Below, one piece after another: positions 49,090 to 56,758 of a DNA stretch of 64,000 nucleotides (within the stretch, counting starts at the first letter, position 1; each line of letters begins with the position of its first letter). The DNA lies in contig CACWPL010000012.1 of the NCBI GenBank assembly GCA_902762785.1, forward strand, positions 1 to 64,000, in the 5' to 3' direction. The notes beneath the pieces are model-generated. The model saw only the letters and a list, made by a program, of their open reading frames with translations. It had not been told where the DNA came from and searched no databases. Source of the DNA: an uncultured Ruminococcus sp. Lineage in GTDB: Bacteria; Bacillota; Clostridia; Oscillospirales; Ruminococcaceae. A program made the translations under genes and the position numbers.

Positions 49090-50346
49090 TTACCTCCTGA
49101 TGATGAATGGTTCGACATAGGGCAGCATGTCATACGGAACGCCGCCGTCTCCCCCAACGATCTCCCAGCTGTCGCCGAACAGCGGGAGCGTACCGGAATC
49201 GACGATGTCGAAGGCCGCCGTCGTCGCTTCGTCTGCGGCCTCGCCTTCCAGAAAGTCGCCGCTCGGGAAGGCGTACCACACGTTCTCATCCAAGTTCTTG
49301 CAGCGGATGGCATACTCGCTGCCGCCCGCGATCCGGCCGTACTGCTCCCCGATGTCGCCCGTCTCCGGCCGGAATCGGAACGTGAAGCGGACCTGCTCGG
49401 TCCGCACCTGCTCGCAGAGATACGCACTGTCCGTCCCCTCGTCATACCCGTAGAACAGGACATCGTTGTATCCGCCGTCCGTGACGATCAGCAGCGGCGT
49501 CTCCCGCCCCGGCATGTCATACAGATAGGTCCCGAGGAAGTCCCCCGGCACATCTCGCCATTCGGCATCGTCCAGATAGGCCTCGCTCTCGATGAGGGCA
49601 CGATAGGCGTCCGCATAGGGCGCCTCGGCCTCGTCCGTCTCCTGCCCCTCATAGGGCGCGTTCGCCCAGCAGAGGCGCTCCTCCTCGGTGGGGATGGACG
49701 GCGCATCGACCCATCCCGAACGCCAAAGCTCGCTCCGGCGGTCCTCCGTCAGGCCGTAGACCGTCCGCGCCTCCTCCTCGGTCATCCCCTCATCAGCGCA
49801 GCCGGGCGACCAGACGATACGGTCGAGCTTGATCTGCCCGTCCTCCGTTTGGAACACCGTGACGACATCGAAGGGCCCTTCACCCGCCGCCGTGCTCTGT
49901 TCGGTGCAGACCATGTTCATGAACGGCCGGTACTCGAAGTCCTGCGTGCGCGCCCCGATGTCGAAGCGGCCGCCCATATAGAGGTCCTCCCCATCGAAGC
50001 CATAGAGCAAGAACTCGTTCGTCCCCTTCATGATGAGCTCCGGGACATCATCCTCGTCCAGATGGATCAGACGGCACGACTCGTCCGGATGCGCCGCCAG
50101 CAGCACCCCATAGGCATGCTGCCACGCCGTCACGGGCGGCGCCTTCGACCAGTCGCGTGCCTCGGCCGCGGCATCCGTCGCCTCTGTCCCTTCGTCATCC
50201 GGGACGGAGACCGCAACGGTCGGGGGCACGCTCGGTGCCTCGGTCCCGTCGGACGCGCTGTCCGTGACGGCGTCCTGCGAGAGGCTGCATCCCGCCGCCA
50301 GCAGCGCCCATGCCGCCAGCACGGCGGTCAGTCTTTGGTATCGCAT
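49090..50346 (-). CDS. Lipoprotein of unknown function
   Basis: A 418-residue secreted lipoprotein. The signal peptide ends LLAAGC with Cys near 19, followed by a Ser/Asp/Thr/Pro/Glu-rich linker to about 65. The rest is a mixed alpha/beta domain with many Asp/Glu/Trp/Tyr residues, including ESCRLIHLDEDDVPELIMKG. That D-x-D-x2-P-E-L-x-I pattern also occurs in the lipoprotein gene at 62915-64000, suggesting a shared family. No enzyme motif was recognised. ATG 50346 with GGAGATGATAG upstream is preferred to ATG 50355, which overlaps the ribosome site. It is inserted between the HU gene and rqcP, interrupting a conserved gene order. Confidence 0.78.
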   Translation of the reverse strand: MRYQRLTAVLAAWALLAAGCSLSQDAVTDSASDGTEAPSVPPTVAVSVPDDEGTEATDAAAEARDWSKAPPVTAWQHAYGVLLAAHPDESCRLIHLDEDDVPELIMKGTNEFLLYGFDGEDLYMGGRFDIGARTQDFEYRPFMNMVCTEQSTAAGEGPFDVVTVFQTEDGQIKLDRIVWSPGCADEGMTEEEARTVYGLTEDRRSELWRSGWVDAPSIPTEEERLCWANAPYEGQETDEAEAPYADAYRALIESEAYLDDAEWRDVPGDFLGTYLYDMPGRETPLLIVTDGGYNDVLFYGYDEGTDSAYLCEQVRTEQVRFTFRFRPETGDIGEQYGRIAGGSEYAIRCKNLDENVWYAFPSGDFLEGEAADEATTAAFDIVDSGTLPLFGDSWEIVGGDGGVPYDMLPYVEPFIIRR

Positions 50347-50451
50347 ATCTATCATCTCCCTATTCGCCGTCCGGGACATCCCGTGCGGCGCCTCTTTCGT
50401 TCTGCATTGAGAGAACGCGCCCCCATCCTCCCGGACGAGGGCGCTGTGCGG

Positions 50452-50736
50452 TCAGTCCTTCTTCGGATCCACGGCCTCCTTGAGACCGCGGCCGGCCTTG
50501 AAGGCAGGGGCCTTCCCGGGCGGGAGCTGAATCGGCTCGTGGGTACGCGGGTTCAGGCAGCGCTTCTCGCTGCGCTCGCGGACGTCGAACGTGCCAAAGC
50601 CCGTGAGCACGACCTTCTCGCCGTCGGCGAGGGCGTCGCGGATGGTGTCGAAGATGAAATTGACATCCGCCTCCGCATCCTTCTTCTTGCGGTCACGGCT
50701 CTTAGCATACATCGCGATGAGTTCAGACTTGGTCAT
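50452..50736 (-). CDS. hup: HU-family DNA-binding protein
   Basis: A 94-residue histone-like protein. VVLTGFGTFDVRERSEKRCLNPRT contains the FGxF strand and the start of the arm, and Pro/Gly/Lys residues at 70-80 (LPPGKAPAFKAG) form the rest of the DNA-gripping hairpin. The N-terminal half is helical, with slightly more Lys/Asp than typical HU. It binds and bends DNA non-specifically. It lies 13 bases after mazG, as in many Clostridia. Confidence 0.93.
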   Translation of the reverse strand: MTKSELIAMYAKSRDRKKKDAEADVNFIFDTIRDALADGEKVVLTGFGTFDVRERSEKRCLNPRTHEPIQLPPGKAPAFKAGRGLKEAVDPKKD

Positions 50737-50749
50737 ATCAGTTTGCCTC

Positions 50750-51571
50750 CTATTTCTTTTGGTCTCCTGCGTGCCGCTCCCGTTCCTTGACGCCGTTCCA
50801 ATAGACGTCCAGCTCGGCGATGGTCATGTCGGGCATGGACTTCCCGTCGGCGGCAACGGCGGATTCGGTCGCGGCAAAGCGTTTGATGAATTTGTTGGTG
50901 GCTCTCGTGAGAGCCTGTTCTGCGTCGATGCCAAGATGTCTTGCTGTATTGACGCACGAGAAGAGCAGGTCGCCGAGCTCCTCCTCCATCATCGCCGCAT
51001 CGCCTGCGGCCATGGCGGCCTGGAGCTCCGCACGCTCGGCACGGATGCAGTCGAAGGCGTCCTTCGCTGTCTCAAAGTCCATGCCGGCACGGGCGGCGCG
51101 CTTGCCGACCTTCTGTGCGCGTGCCAGGGCAGGGAGCGACTTCGCCACGCTCTCGAGCGTGTCGGCATAGGTCTCCTGGCCCTTGGTCTCTTTTTTGATG
51201 GCGTCCCAATTCTTCAGGACGGTGTCGGTGTCCTCCGCCTTGACGTCCCCAAAGACATGGGGATGGCGGACGATGAGCTTCTTGCAGATCTCGTCGCACA
51301 CGTCATCGAACACGAAAGCCCCATCCTCCTCCGCGAGCGTGCTGTGGAACACCACCTGGAGCAGCACATCGCCCAGCTCCTCCCGGAGCAGCGCGGTGTC
51401 GTCCAGGTCGATGGCCTCGGCGACCTCATAGGCCTCCTCGAGGAAGTCGTTGCGGATGGAATGATGATCCTGCTCCTTGTCCCACGGGCAGCCGCCCGGG
51501 GAGCGCAGGAGCTTCACGATCTCCTGGAGATCTTCGATGCCGTAGCGCGGCTTCTGCGTGTACTCGACCAT
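50750..51571 (-). CDS. mazG: Nucleoside triphosphate pyrophosphohydrolase MazG
   Basis: A 273-residue housecleaning enzyme that hydrolyses noncanonical NTPs. Two MazG domains are visible: the first with GGCPWDKEQDHHSIRNDFLEEAYE and REELGDVLLQVVFH, the second with EEELGDLLFSCVN and a helical tail. The EExxE/ExxD metal sites are intact in both. ATG 51571 follows CCAGGAGG; the longer frame to 51637 overlaps trpS. It is followed closely by hup, so the two form one unit. Confidence 0.93.
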   Translation of the reverse strand: MVEYTQKPRYGIEDLQEIVKLLRSPGGCPWDKEQDHHSIRNDFLEEAYEVAEAIDLDDTALLREELGDVLLQVVFHSTLAEEDGAFVFDDVCDEICKKLIVRHPHVFGDVKAEDTDTVLKNWDAIKKETKGQETYADTLESVAKSLPALARAQKVGKRAARAGMDFETAKDAFDCIRAERAELQAAMAAGDAAMMEEELGDLLFSCVNTARHLGIDAEQALTRATNKFIKRFAATESAVAADGKSMPDMTIAELDVYWNGVKERERHAGDQKK

Positions 51572-51614
51572 ATTCAGATGCCTCCTGGCGCGGGACAGTG
51601 CGTCCCGGGATGTG

Positions 51615-52658
51615 TCAGCGGATCTCGGACGGGACAAAGCCGACCTTGCGGTAGACCTTGCTCAGCAGACGGCTCGACTGGCGCAGCGCCTCGATGCCGC
51701 AGCGGGTATAGCATTCCTTGAGGTACGCCTTATCGGCGATGAGACGGGCATACTCCTCCCGCACGGGACGCAGATGGTCGGCGACCGCCTCGCCCACGGC
51801 GGCCTTGAAGGTGCCGTAGCCCTGTCCATCGAACTCGTGTACGGCCTCCTCGATGGTCTTGCCGGTGACGCTGGAGTAGATGGTCAGCAGGTTGTTGATG
51901 CCGTCCTTGCCCTCACGATAGGCGACCTCGGTCTCGGAGTCCGTCACCGCGCGCTTGAACTTGCGGATGATGGTGTCCTTGTCGTCGAGGATGAGGATGA
52001 CGGAATTGGGGTTCGTGTCGGACTTGGACATCTTCTTGGACGGGTCCTGGAGACTCATGATCTTGGCGCCGAGCGGCGGGATATAGCCCTCAGGGACCTT
52101 GAACGTCTCGCCGTAGCGCTGGTTGAAGCGGCGGGCGATGGTGCGCGCGATCTCGAGGTGCTGCGTCTGGTCGGCGCCCACGGGCACGAGGTCGGCGTTA
52201 TAGATGAGGATGTCCGCCGCCATGAGGACGGGGTAATCGAAGAGTCCGGCATTGATGTTGTCGGGATGCTTGGCGCTCTTGTCCTTGAACTGCGTCATGC
52301 GCGTGAGCTCGCCGAACTGCGTCGAGCAGTTGAGGACCCACGAGAGCTGGGGATGCGTCGGGACATGGCTCTGGATGAACACCATGGACTTCTCGAGGTC
52401 GATGCCGCAGGCAAGGAGCTGGGCATAGGCCGAGAGCGTCCCCTGACGGAGCTTCGCCGGCTCGATGGTGACGGTGATGGAGTGCAGGTCTGCGATGAAA
52501 TAGAAGCACTCGTATTCGTCCTGGAGCGGCCCCCAGTTGCGGACGGCGCCGATGTAGTTGCCGAGCGTGAAGGTGCCCGTCGGCTGGATGCCGGAGAGGA
52601 TGCGCTTCTTGGGTGCCTCAGCGGCCTGTGCCGCGGGCGCGATAGGGGTCTCAGGCAT
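51615..52658 (-). CDS. trpS: Tryptophanyl-tRNA synthetase
   Basis: A 347-residue class Ic synthetase that charges tRNA-Trp. GIQPTGTFTLGNYIGA holds the HIGH-like signature (T-x-x-x-G-N) and KKMSKSD the KMSKS loop. A 20-residue N-terminal Pro/Ala extension is unusual for TrpS. The start overlaps the stop of the upstream 180-residue gene by eight bases, indicating coupling. No T-box leader is visible because the gene is not first in its transcript. Confidence 0.95.
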   Translation of the reverse strand: MPETPIAPAAQAAEAPKKRILSGIQPTGTFTLGNYIGAVRNWGPLQDEYECFYFIADLHSITVTIEPAKLRQGTLSAYAQLLACGIDLEKSMVFIQSHVPTHPQLSWVLNCSTQFGELTRMTQFKDKSAKHPDNINAGLFDYPVLMAADILIYNADLVPVGADQTQHLEIARTIARRFNQRYGETFKVPEGYIPPLGAKIMSLQDPSKKMSKSDTNPNSVILILDDKDTIIRKFKRAVTDSETEVAYREGKDGINNLLTIYSSVTGKTIEEAVHEFDGQGYGTFKAAVGEAVADHLRPVREEYARLIADKAYLKECYTRCGIEALRQSSRLLSKVYRKVGFVPSEIR

Positions 52659-53193
52659 CGGTCCTACCGCCTTCCGGGAGGCCCTCGGCGTCGCGGAGCT
52701 GTGCGGTGCGCAGGGCGCCCATCATCTGCTGATAGAGATGGTAAACGACGCGCTTCTCGCGGCTCGCCTCGGCGATCTTGGAGGGATCGATCTCGACACG
52801 GTAGATGCCGCGCTTGGTCAGCATGTACACGAAATGGATGCCGCCGACCGGCAGCGGGAACTGCGAGGTACGCTTGGCCTCGGCCTTGAGGGGCGACGCG
52901 TTCACGACGAGGTTGCGCGCCGCCTGCACGACGGACTTATAGCGCGTCGAGGCACCGGCATACTCGCCGCCGTTGCTGAAATAGAGGTTGGCCGCGCCGT
53001 TGATGAAGCAGACCATGCTCGCCAGGACCGCCGGGCCCATGGGGATGTCGATGACGATGCCGTACACCTCCTCGGGCTTGAACTTGAAGTCCTTGAACTG
53101 TGCGGGCGGGATGTGGAGCGCACCGCTGCGCATCTGCAAATAATGCGGCGTCACCGGATACGGATCGAGCGGGGAACGTCTTACTACTGCCAT
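52651..53193 (-). CDS. Conserved-looking hypothetical protein
   Basis: An unrecognised 180-residue soluble protein. It has alternating strands (VYGIVIDIPMGP, ANLYFSNGGEYA, IHFVYMLTKRGIYRVEIDP) and a helical C-terminus ending in charged residues; it has no signal peptide and no cysteine cluster. The start is supported by AAGGAGACC upstream. Translational coupling to trpS and conserved-looking composition suggest a housekeeping protein, but no function is proposed. Confidence 0.7.
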   Translation of the reverse strand: MAVVRRSPLDPYPVTPHYLQMRSGALHIPPAQFKDFKFKPEEVYGIVIDIPMGPAVLASMVCFINGAANLYFSNGGEYAGASTRYKSVVQAARNLVVNASPLKAEAKRTSQFPLPVGGIHFVYMLTKRGIYRVEIDPSKIAEASREKRVVYHLYQQMMGALRTAQLRDAEGLPEGGRTDA

Positions 53194-53266
53194 GATACAG
53201 GTCTCCTTTGCTATCGCCCTCCGCCGCAGGGGGAAGGCGCGTGATAGTTGATATTTAGAACGGCAT

Positions 53267-54460
53267 TTAGCCGAACATCTCCTTGGTGAGGCGGCCGAGG
53301 ATCTCGGTGCCGCGGTCGATGGCCTCGTCGGTCGGGGTCGAATAGTTCATGCGGAAGGAATACGTCACGTCATCCTCGGAGACCATGAAGGCGCTGCCGG
53401 GCACGACGGCGATCTTGTCCTCCGCGACGGCGCGCTTGCAGAAGCCCATCATGTCGCTGCCCTCGGGGAGCGTACACCACAGGAAGAGGCCGCCCTCCGG
53501 CCGCGTGTAGTCGACGGCCTTGGAGAAATGCGCCTCGATGCCGCGCATCATGCGCTCGGCCTTCTGCTTGTAGATGCCGCGCAGACGCTGGAGATGGGCG
53601 TCGAAGTCCACCTCGCTCATGAAGCGGTAGGCGAGCATCTGGCCGAAGTTGTTCGACTGCACGTCGGACACCTGCTTGCAGACGACCATCTTCTGGATGA
53701 CCGCCTTCGGCGCGATCGCATAGCCCACACGGATGCCGGGGGCGAGCACCTTGGAGAAGGAGCCGGCGTAGATCACGCGGCCGTCCGTGTCCATGGTCTT
53801 GATGCGGGGCTCGTCCTTGCCGGCGAAGCGGAGGTCGCCGTAGGGATCGTCCTCGAGGATCATGACGTCGTACTTCTGAGCCAGGTCATAGATCTCGCGG
53901 CGGCGCTGCGCCGTGGTGGTCTTGCCGGTGGGGTTCTGGAAGTTCGGGATGAGGTAGATCAGCTTGGTGTTCGGCTTGGCCTTCAGCACGGCCTCGAGCT
54001 GGGCGGGGTCCATGCCGTCGTCATCGAGCGGCACGCCGACGAGGTCGACATTGTAGCTCTTGAACGCGTTGAGCGAGCCGATGAAGCTGGGCGCCTCGGC
54101 GATGAGCGTATCGCCCGGGTCACACAGCGACTTGCACGCGAGCTCCATGACCTGCTGCGCGCCGGAGGTGATGATGAGGTCCTCCGTCTCCGGCTTGAAG
54201 AGGCCGAGGCTGGCCATGCGTGCCTTGAGGAGGTCGCGCAGGGGCGTGTAGCCCTCGGTGATGCCGTACTGGAGGACGGCGATCGGCTCCTCCTGCATCA
54301 GACGGGCACTGATGTCGCGGACGGTGTCGATCGGGAAGGCCTCCGGGGCAGGGTTTCCCGCGGCGAAGGAGATGACCTCCGGGTCGGAGGTGAACTTCAG
54401 GATCTCACGGATGGCCGAGGCCTGGAGATGCGAGACTTTTTCGGAAAAACGGTAATTCAT
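53267..54460 (-). CDS. PLP-dependent aminotransferase (class I/II, LysN-like)
   Basis: A 397-residue fold-type I aminotransferase. The N-terminal motif ISFAAGNPAPEAFP is typical of the 2-aminoadipate/KAT-like group. IITSGAQQVME, PNFQNPTGKT and the PLP lysine in YAGSFSKVLAPGIRVGY follow. The substrate is probably an aromatic, branched or 2-aminoadipate-type amino acid; it cannot be fixed. ATG 54460 is chosen because AAAAGGA lies nine bases upstream; the ATG at 54469 is directly adjacent to it. Its mRNA leader is strongly structured (54488-54549). Confidence 0.9.
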   Translation of the reverse strand: MNYRFSEKVSHLQASAIREILKFTSDPEVISFAAGNPAPEAFPIDTVRDISARLMQEEPIAVLQYGITEGYTPLRDLLKARMASLGLFKPETEDLIITSGAQQVMELACKSLCDPGDTLIAEAPSFIGSLNAFKSYNVDLVGVPLDDDGMDPAQLEAVLKAKPNTKLIYLIPNFQNPTGKTTTAQRRREIYDLAQKYDVMILEDDPYGDLRFAGKDEPRIKTMDTDGRVIYAGSFSKVLAPGIRVGYAIAPKAVIQKMVVCKQVSDVQSNNFGQMLAYRFMSEVDFDAHLQRLRGIYKQKAERMMRGIEAHFSKAVDYTRPEGGLFLWCTLPEGSDMMGFCKRAVAEDKIAVVPGSAFMVSEDDVTYSFRMNYSTPTDEAIDRGTEILGRLTKEMFG

Positions 54461-54487
54461 ATGATACATTCCTTTTACATAGAATCA

Positions 54488-54549
54488 GGTACATGCAGCG
54501 GACGCGAGCCGTCCTGACGGTACACGCCGTCCGTGTCTGCAAGTGTACC
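54488..54549 (-). promoter_or_regulatory. Structured 5-prime leader of the aminotransferase mRNA
   Basis: On the minus strand the leader starts near 54549 with GGTACA, pairing with TGTACC at the far end (54488-54493). TGCAG pairs with CTGCA, and CGGACG with CGTCCG, inside. It forms a nearly full-length imperfect hairpin with a GC-rich inner part. This could be a regulatory RNA or attenuator. No known riboswitch family was recognised. Confidence 0.55.
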
Positions 54550-54555
54550 ATTTCT

Positions 54556-54584
54556 ATTTTACACCAAAAAGCGGCCGATGTCAA
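54556..54584 (-). promoter_or_regulatory. Promoter of the aminotransferase gene
   Basis: Minus strand -35 TTGACA (54579-54584), 17-base spacer, -10 TAAAAT (54556-54561). Confidence 0.9.
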
Positions 54585-54672
54585 GGGCATTTTTGGGATA
54601 TCTTGCAAAAAAGCATGACACAGCGCCGCGCGGCGTCCCGTGTCCTGCCGAAGAGAAAGGAGCCGTACACCC

Positions 54673-56322
54673 ATGAAAAAGCAGAGTTTTCTTCAGGGCT
54701 CGCTGCTGCTGGCCGGGTCGGCGCTGGCGGCGAAGCTCTGCGGCGCGCTCTTCAAGCTCCCCCTGACCGCGATGCTCGGCGGCACGGGGATGGGCCATTT
54801 CAGCACGGCCTACGGGCTCTTCCTCCCGCTCTATGCCGTCCTGGTGACGGGGCTCTCGACCGCGGTGGCGCGTCCCGTGGCGGCGTATACGGCCCAGGGC
54901 GACACGGCCGCTGCCCGCCGCGTCCGCAGCACGGCGCGATGGCTCTTCCTCCTCGCGGGGACGGTCGGGAGCGCGGCGGCGGTCCTCCTTGCCCGCCCCT
55001 TCGCCCTCGCCTCGACGGGCGGGGTCGCGGCCTATCCGGCGGTGCTGGCCATCGCGCCGGCGGTGCTGCTGTGCTGCCTGGCGGCGGTGGAGCGCGGGTA
55101 CTGGGAGGGGCGCTGCACCATGGTGCCGACGGCCGTCTCCCAGCTCGCCGAGGCGGTCGTGAAGCTGGTCTGCGGCCTGTGGCTGGCGGGGCGCTTCCTG
55201 CGGACGCCGCCGCCCTTCCTCGCGGGATGCAGTCCAGAGGCCGCGGGCGCGTGCGGGGCGGTCATCGGGGTGACGGCGGGCGCCGGGGCAGGACTGGTCT
55301 GCGTCTACCTGCGCAGTCTCCTTGCCGCACGGGAGCCGGTGTCCGGGACGGTGCCGGGGCGGCGGGAGACCGTCCGCGTCCTGCTGGCCGTGATGGTCCC
55401 GGCGGCACTGGGGGCGCTCGTGGCGGACATGATGTCGCTGATCGACCTGATGCTGGCGATGCGTTCCTTCGGGACGTCCCTCCGGGAAAACGCGGCGGCG
55501 TTCCGTGCATCCGCACATGTCCCGTCCTCCATCGCAGACGGGGACGCGGCGGCTTTCGTGTACGGCTCCTTCATCGGACTGGCGGTGACGGTCTTCGACC
55601 TCGTGCCGTCCCTGACGAACACGATGGCGCGCTCCGTCCTTCCCTGTGCGGCACAGCGCTGGGCGGCGGGCGACCGGGATGGGACGGCGGCCTGTGCCGG
55701 ACAGGCGCTCGTCCTGACGGGACTGCTCGCGTTCCCGGCCGGATGCGGCCTGACGGCGCTCGCGCGTCCGGCACTGGCGTTCCTCTTCGCAGGACGCCCG
55801 GACGAGGTCGCAGCGGCGGCGGGGAGCCTGCGCCTGCTCGCGCCGGGGATGGTGTGTCTGTGCCTGGTGATGCCGGTGTTCAGTCTCTTGCAGGCGGTCG
55901 GACGGGAGCGGGTGCCGGTGCTGCTGATGCTGCCGGGACTGGCCGTAAAGCTCGCGGGCGACCTCGTCCTGCTGCCGCGGATGCACGCGGAGGGCGCGGC
56001 GCTGGCGACGTCCCTGAGCTATGCGGCCATCCTCGTCCCGGCGCTCGTCGTCCTCCGCCGGACGATCGGACCGCTCCCGGGGGTGGGACGTCTGCTGGCG
56101 GCGATGCTCTGGGCGGGGGCGATGTGCGGTGCGGCGGCGTATCTCGTGTGCGGCCGTGTCCCGCTGCCGCCGCGGGGCGCTTTCGTCCTGGCGGTCGCAG
56201 CGGGGGCGGCCGTGTATGCCGCGCTGCTCGCCCTCGCCGCCGGGCGTCCGCTCCTCGCCCGCTTCCGTCCCCCGCGCCGTCCGTGTGCGTCTGGCAAATG
56301 TGGCAAATGCCAGCTTTGCTAA
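54673..56322 (+). CDS. SpoVB/MurJ-like lipid flippase (MOP superfamily)
   Basis: A 549-residue polytopic membrane protein with about 14 hydrophobic segments. The start (FLQGSLLLAGSALAAKLCGALFKLPL) and the GMGHFSTAYGLFLPLYAV segment fit the SpoVB branch of the MOP exporters, which move lipid-linked peptidoglycan precursors across the membrane. In spore formers SpoVB serves cortex synthesis. ATG 54673 has AAAGGAG upstream. The frame ends shortly after the last helix with an odd Cys-rich tail (SGKCGKCQLC) that reads into the low-complexity tract downstream, so the original C-terminus may have been altered. Confidence 0.85.
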   Translation: MKKQSFLQGSLLLAGSALAAKLCGALFKLPLTAMLGGTGMGHFSTAYGLFLPLYAVLVTGLSTAVARPVAAYTAQGDTAAARRVRSTARWLFLLAGTVGSAAAVLLARPFALASTGGVAAYPAVLAIAPAVLLCCLAAVERGYWEGRCTMVPTAVSQLAEAVVKLVCGLWLAGRFLRTPPPFLAGCSPEAAGACGAVIGVTAGAGAGLVCVYLRSLLAAREPVSGTVPGRRETVRVLLAVMVPAALGALVADMMSLIDLMLAMRSFGTSLRENAAAFRASAHVPSSIADGDAAAFVYGSFIGLAVTVFDLVPSLTNTMARSVLPCAAQRWAAGDRDGTAACAGQALVLTGLLAFPAGCGLTALARPALAFLFAGRPDEVAAAAGSLRLLAPGMVCLCLVMPVFSLLQAVGRERVPVLLMLPGLAVKLAGDLVLLPRMHAEGAALATSLSYAAILVPALVVLRRTIGPLPGVGRLLAAMLWAGAMCGAAAYLVCGRVPLPPRGAFVLAVAAGAAVYAALLALAAGRPLLARFRPPRRPCASGKCGKCQLC

Positions 56323-56680
56323 CGATGCTCTGGCAAATGTAGCAATTGCTAGTTTTGCTAAAAAGTTTTTAGCAAATGAAGCTGATAGTGAGCCTGTACC
56401 TGTACCTGTTCCTGTACCTGAGAATGAGAGTGTTCCTGTTCGTGTTCCTGTTCGTGAGACTGATATTGAACGTGTGCGTGTGTGTGTGCCTGTGTGTGGG
56501 CCTGTTCGTGTTTCTGTGCAGACAGCAACAGCTCCCCCCGCTGGCGCGGGTGGAGGAACAGCACGACATGACACACACAACACCACACACACACACAACA
56601 CACAAGCATCATTTTTTCTTTTTTCACAAACACACAACAACACAACAAAACAACAGCAGCGAGCGCTGCCGTCCCCACGA
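56285..56680. repeat. Low-complexity tract after the SpoVB-like gene
   Basis: Two imperfect copies of TCTGGCAAATGT... (about 36 bp each, from 56290 and 56327) are followed by CCTGTACCTGTT-type hexamer repeats, GTGTGTGT-like runs, then CACACAACAC and CAACAA runs. In frame 2 the first part reads Ala/Asn/Phe then Val-Pro repeats. No start or ribosome site was found. The tract is AT-richer and unlike the surrounding codon use. No gene is called in 56323-56690. Confidence 0.75.
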
Positions 56681-56690
56681 TAGATAATGC

Positions 56691-56719
56691 TTGCAATTTT
56701 CAAAACATTATGGTATAAT
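56691..56719 (+). promoter_or_regulatory. Promoter of the MetRS-like gene
   Basis: -35 TTGCAA (56691-56696), 17-base spacer, -10 TATAAT (56714-56719), 40 bases from the ATG. Confidence 0.85.
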
Positions 56720-56758
56720 GAAAGTATCTATATCATAAAAAAGGAGTTCATCCCTATC

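Noticed and set aside
54559-56703. A 714-residue minus-strand frame opposite the flippase and low-complexity tract
   Set aside because: No ribosome site, Arg/Gln/His-rich, and the plus strand encodes a clear multi-helix flippase.
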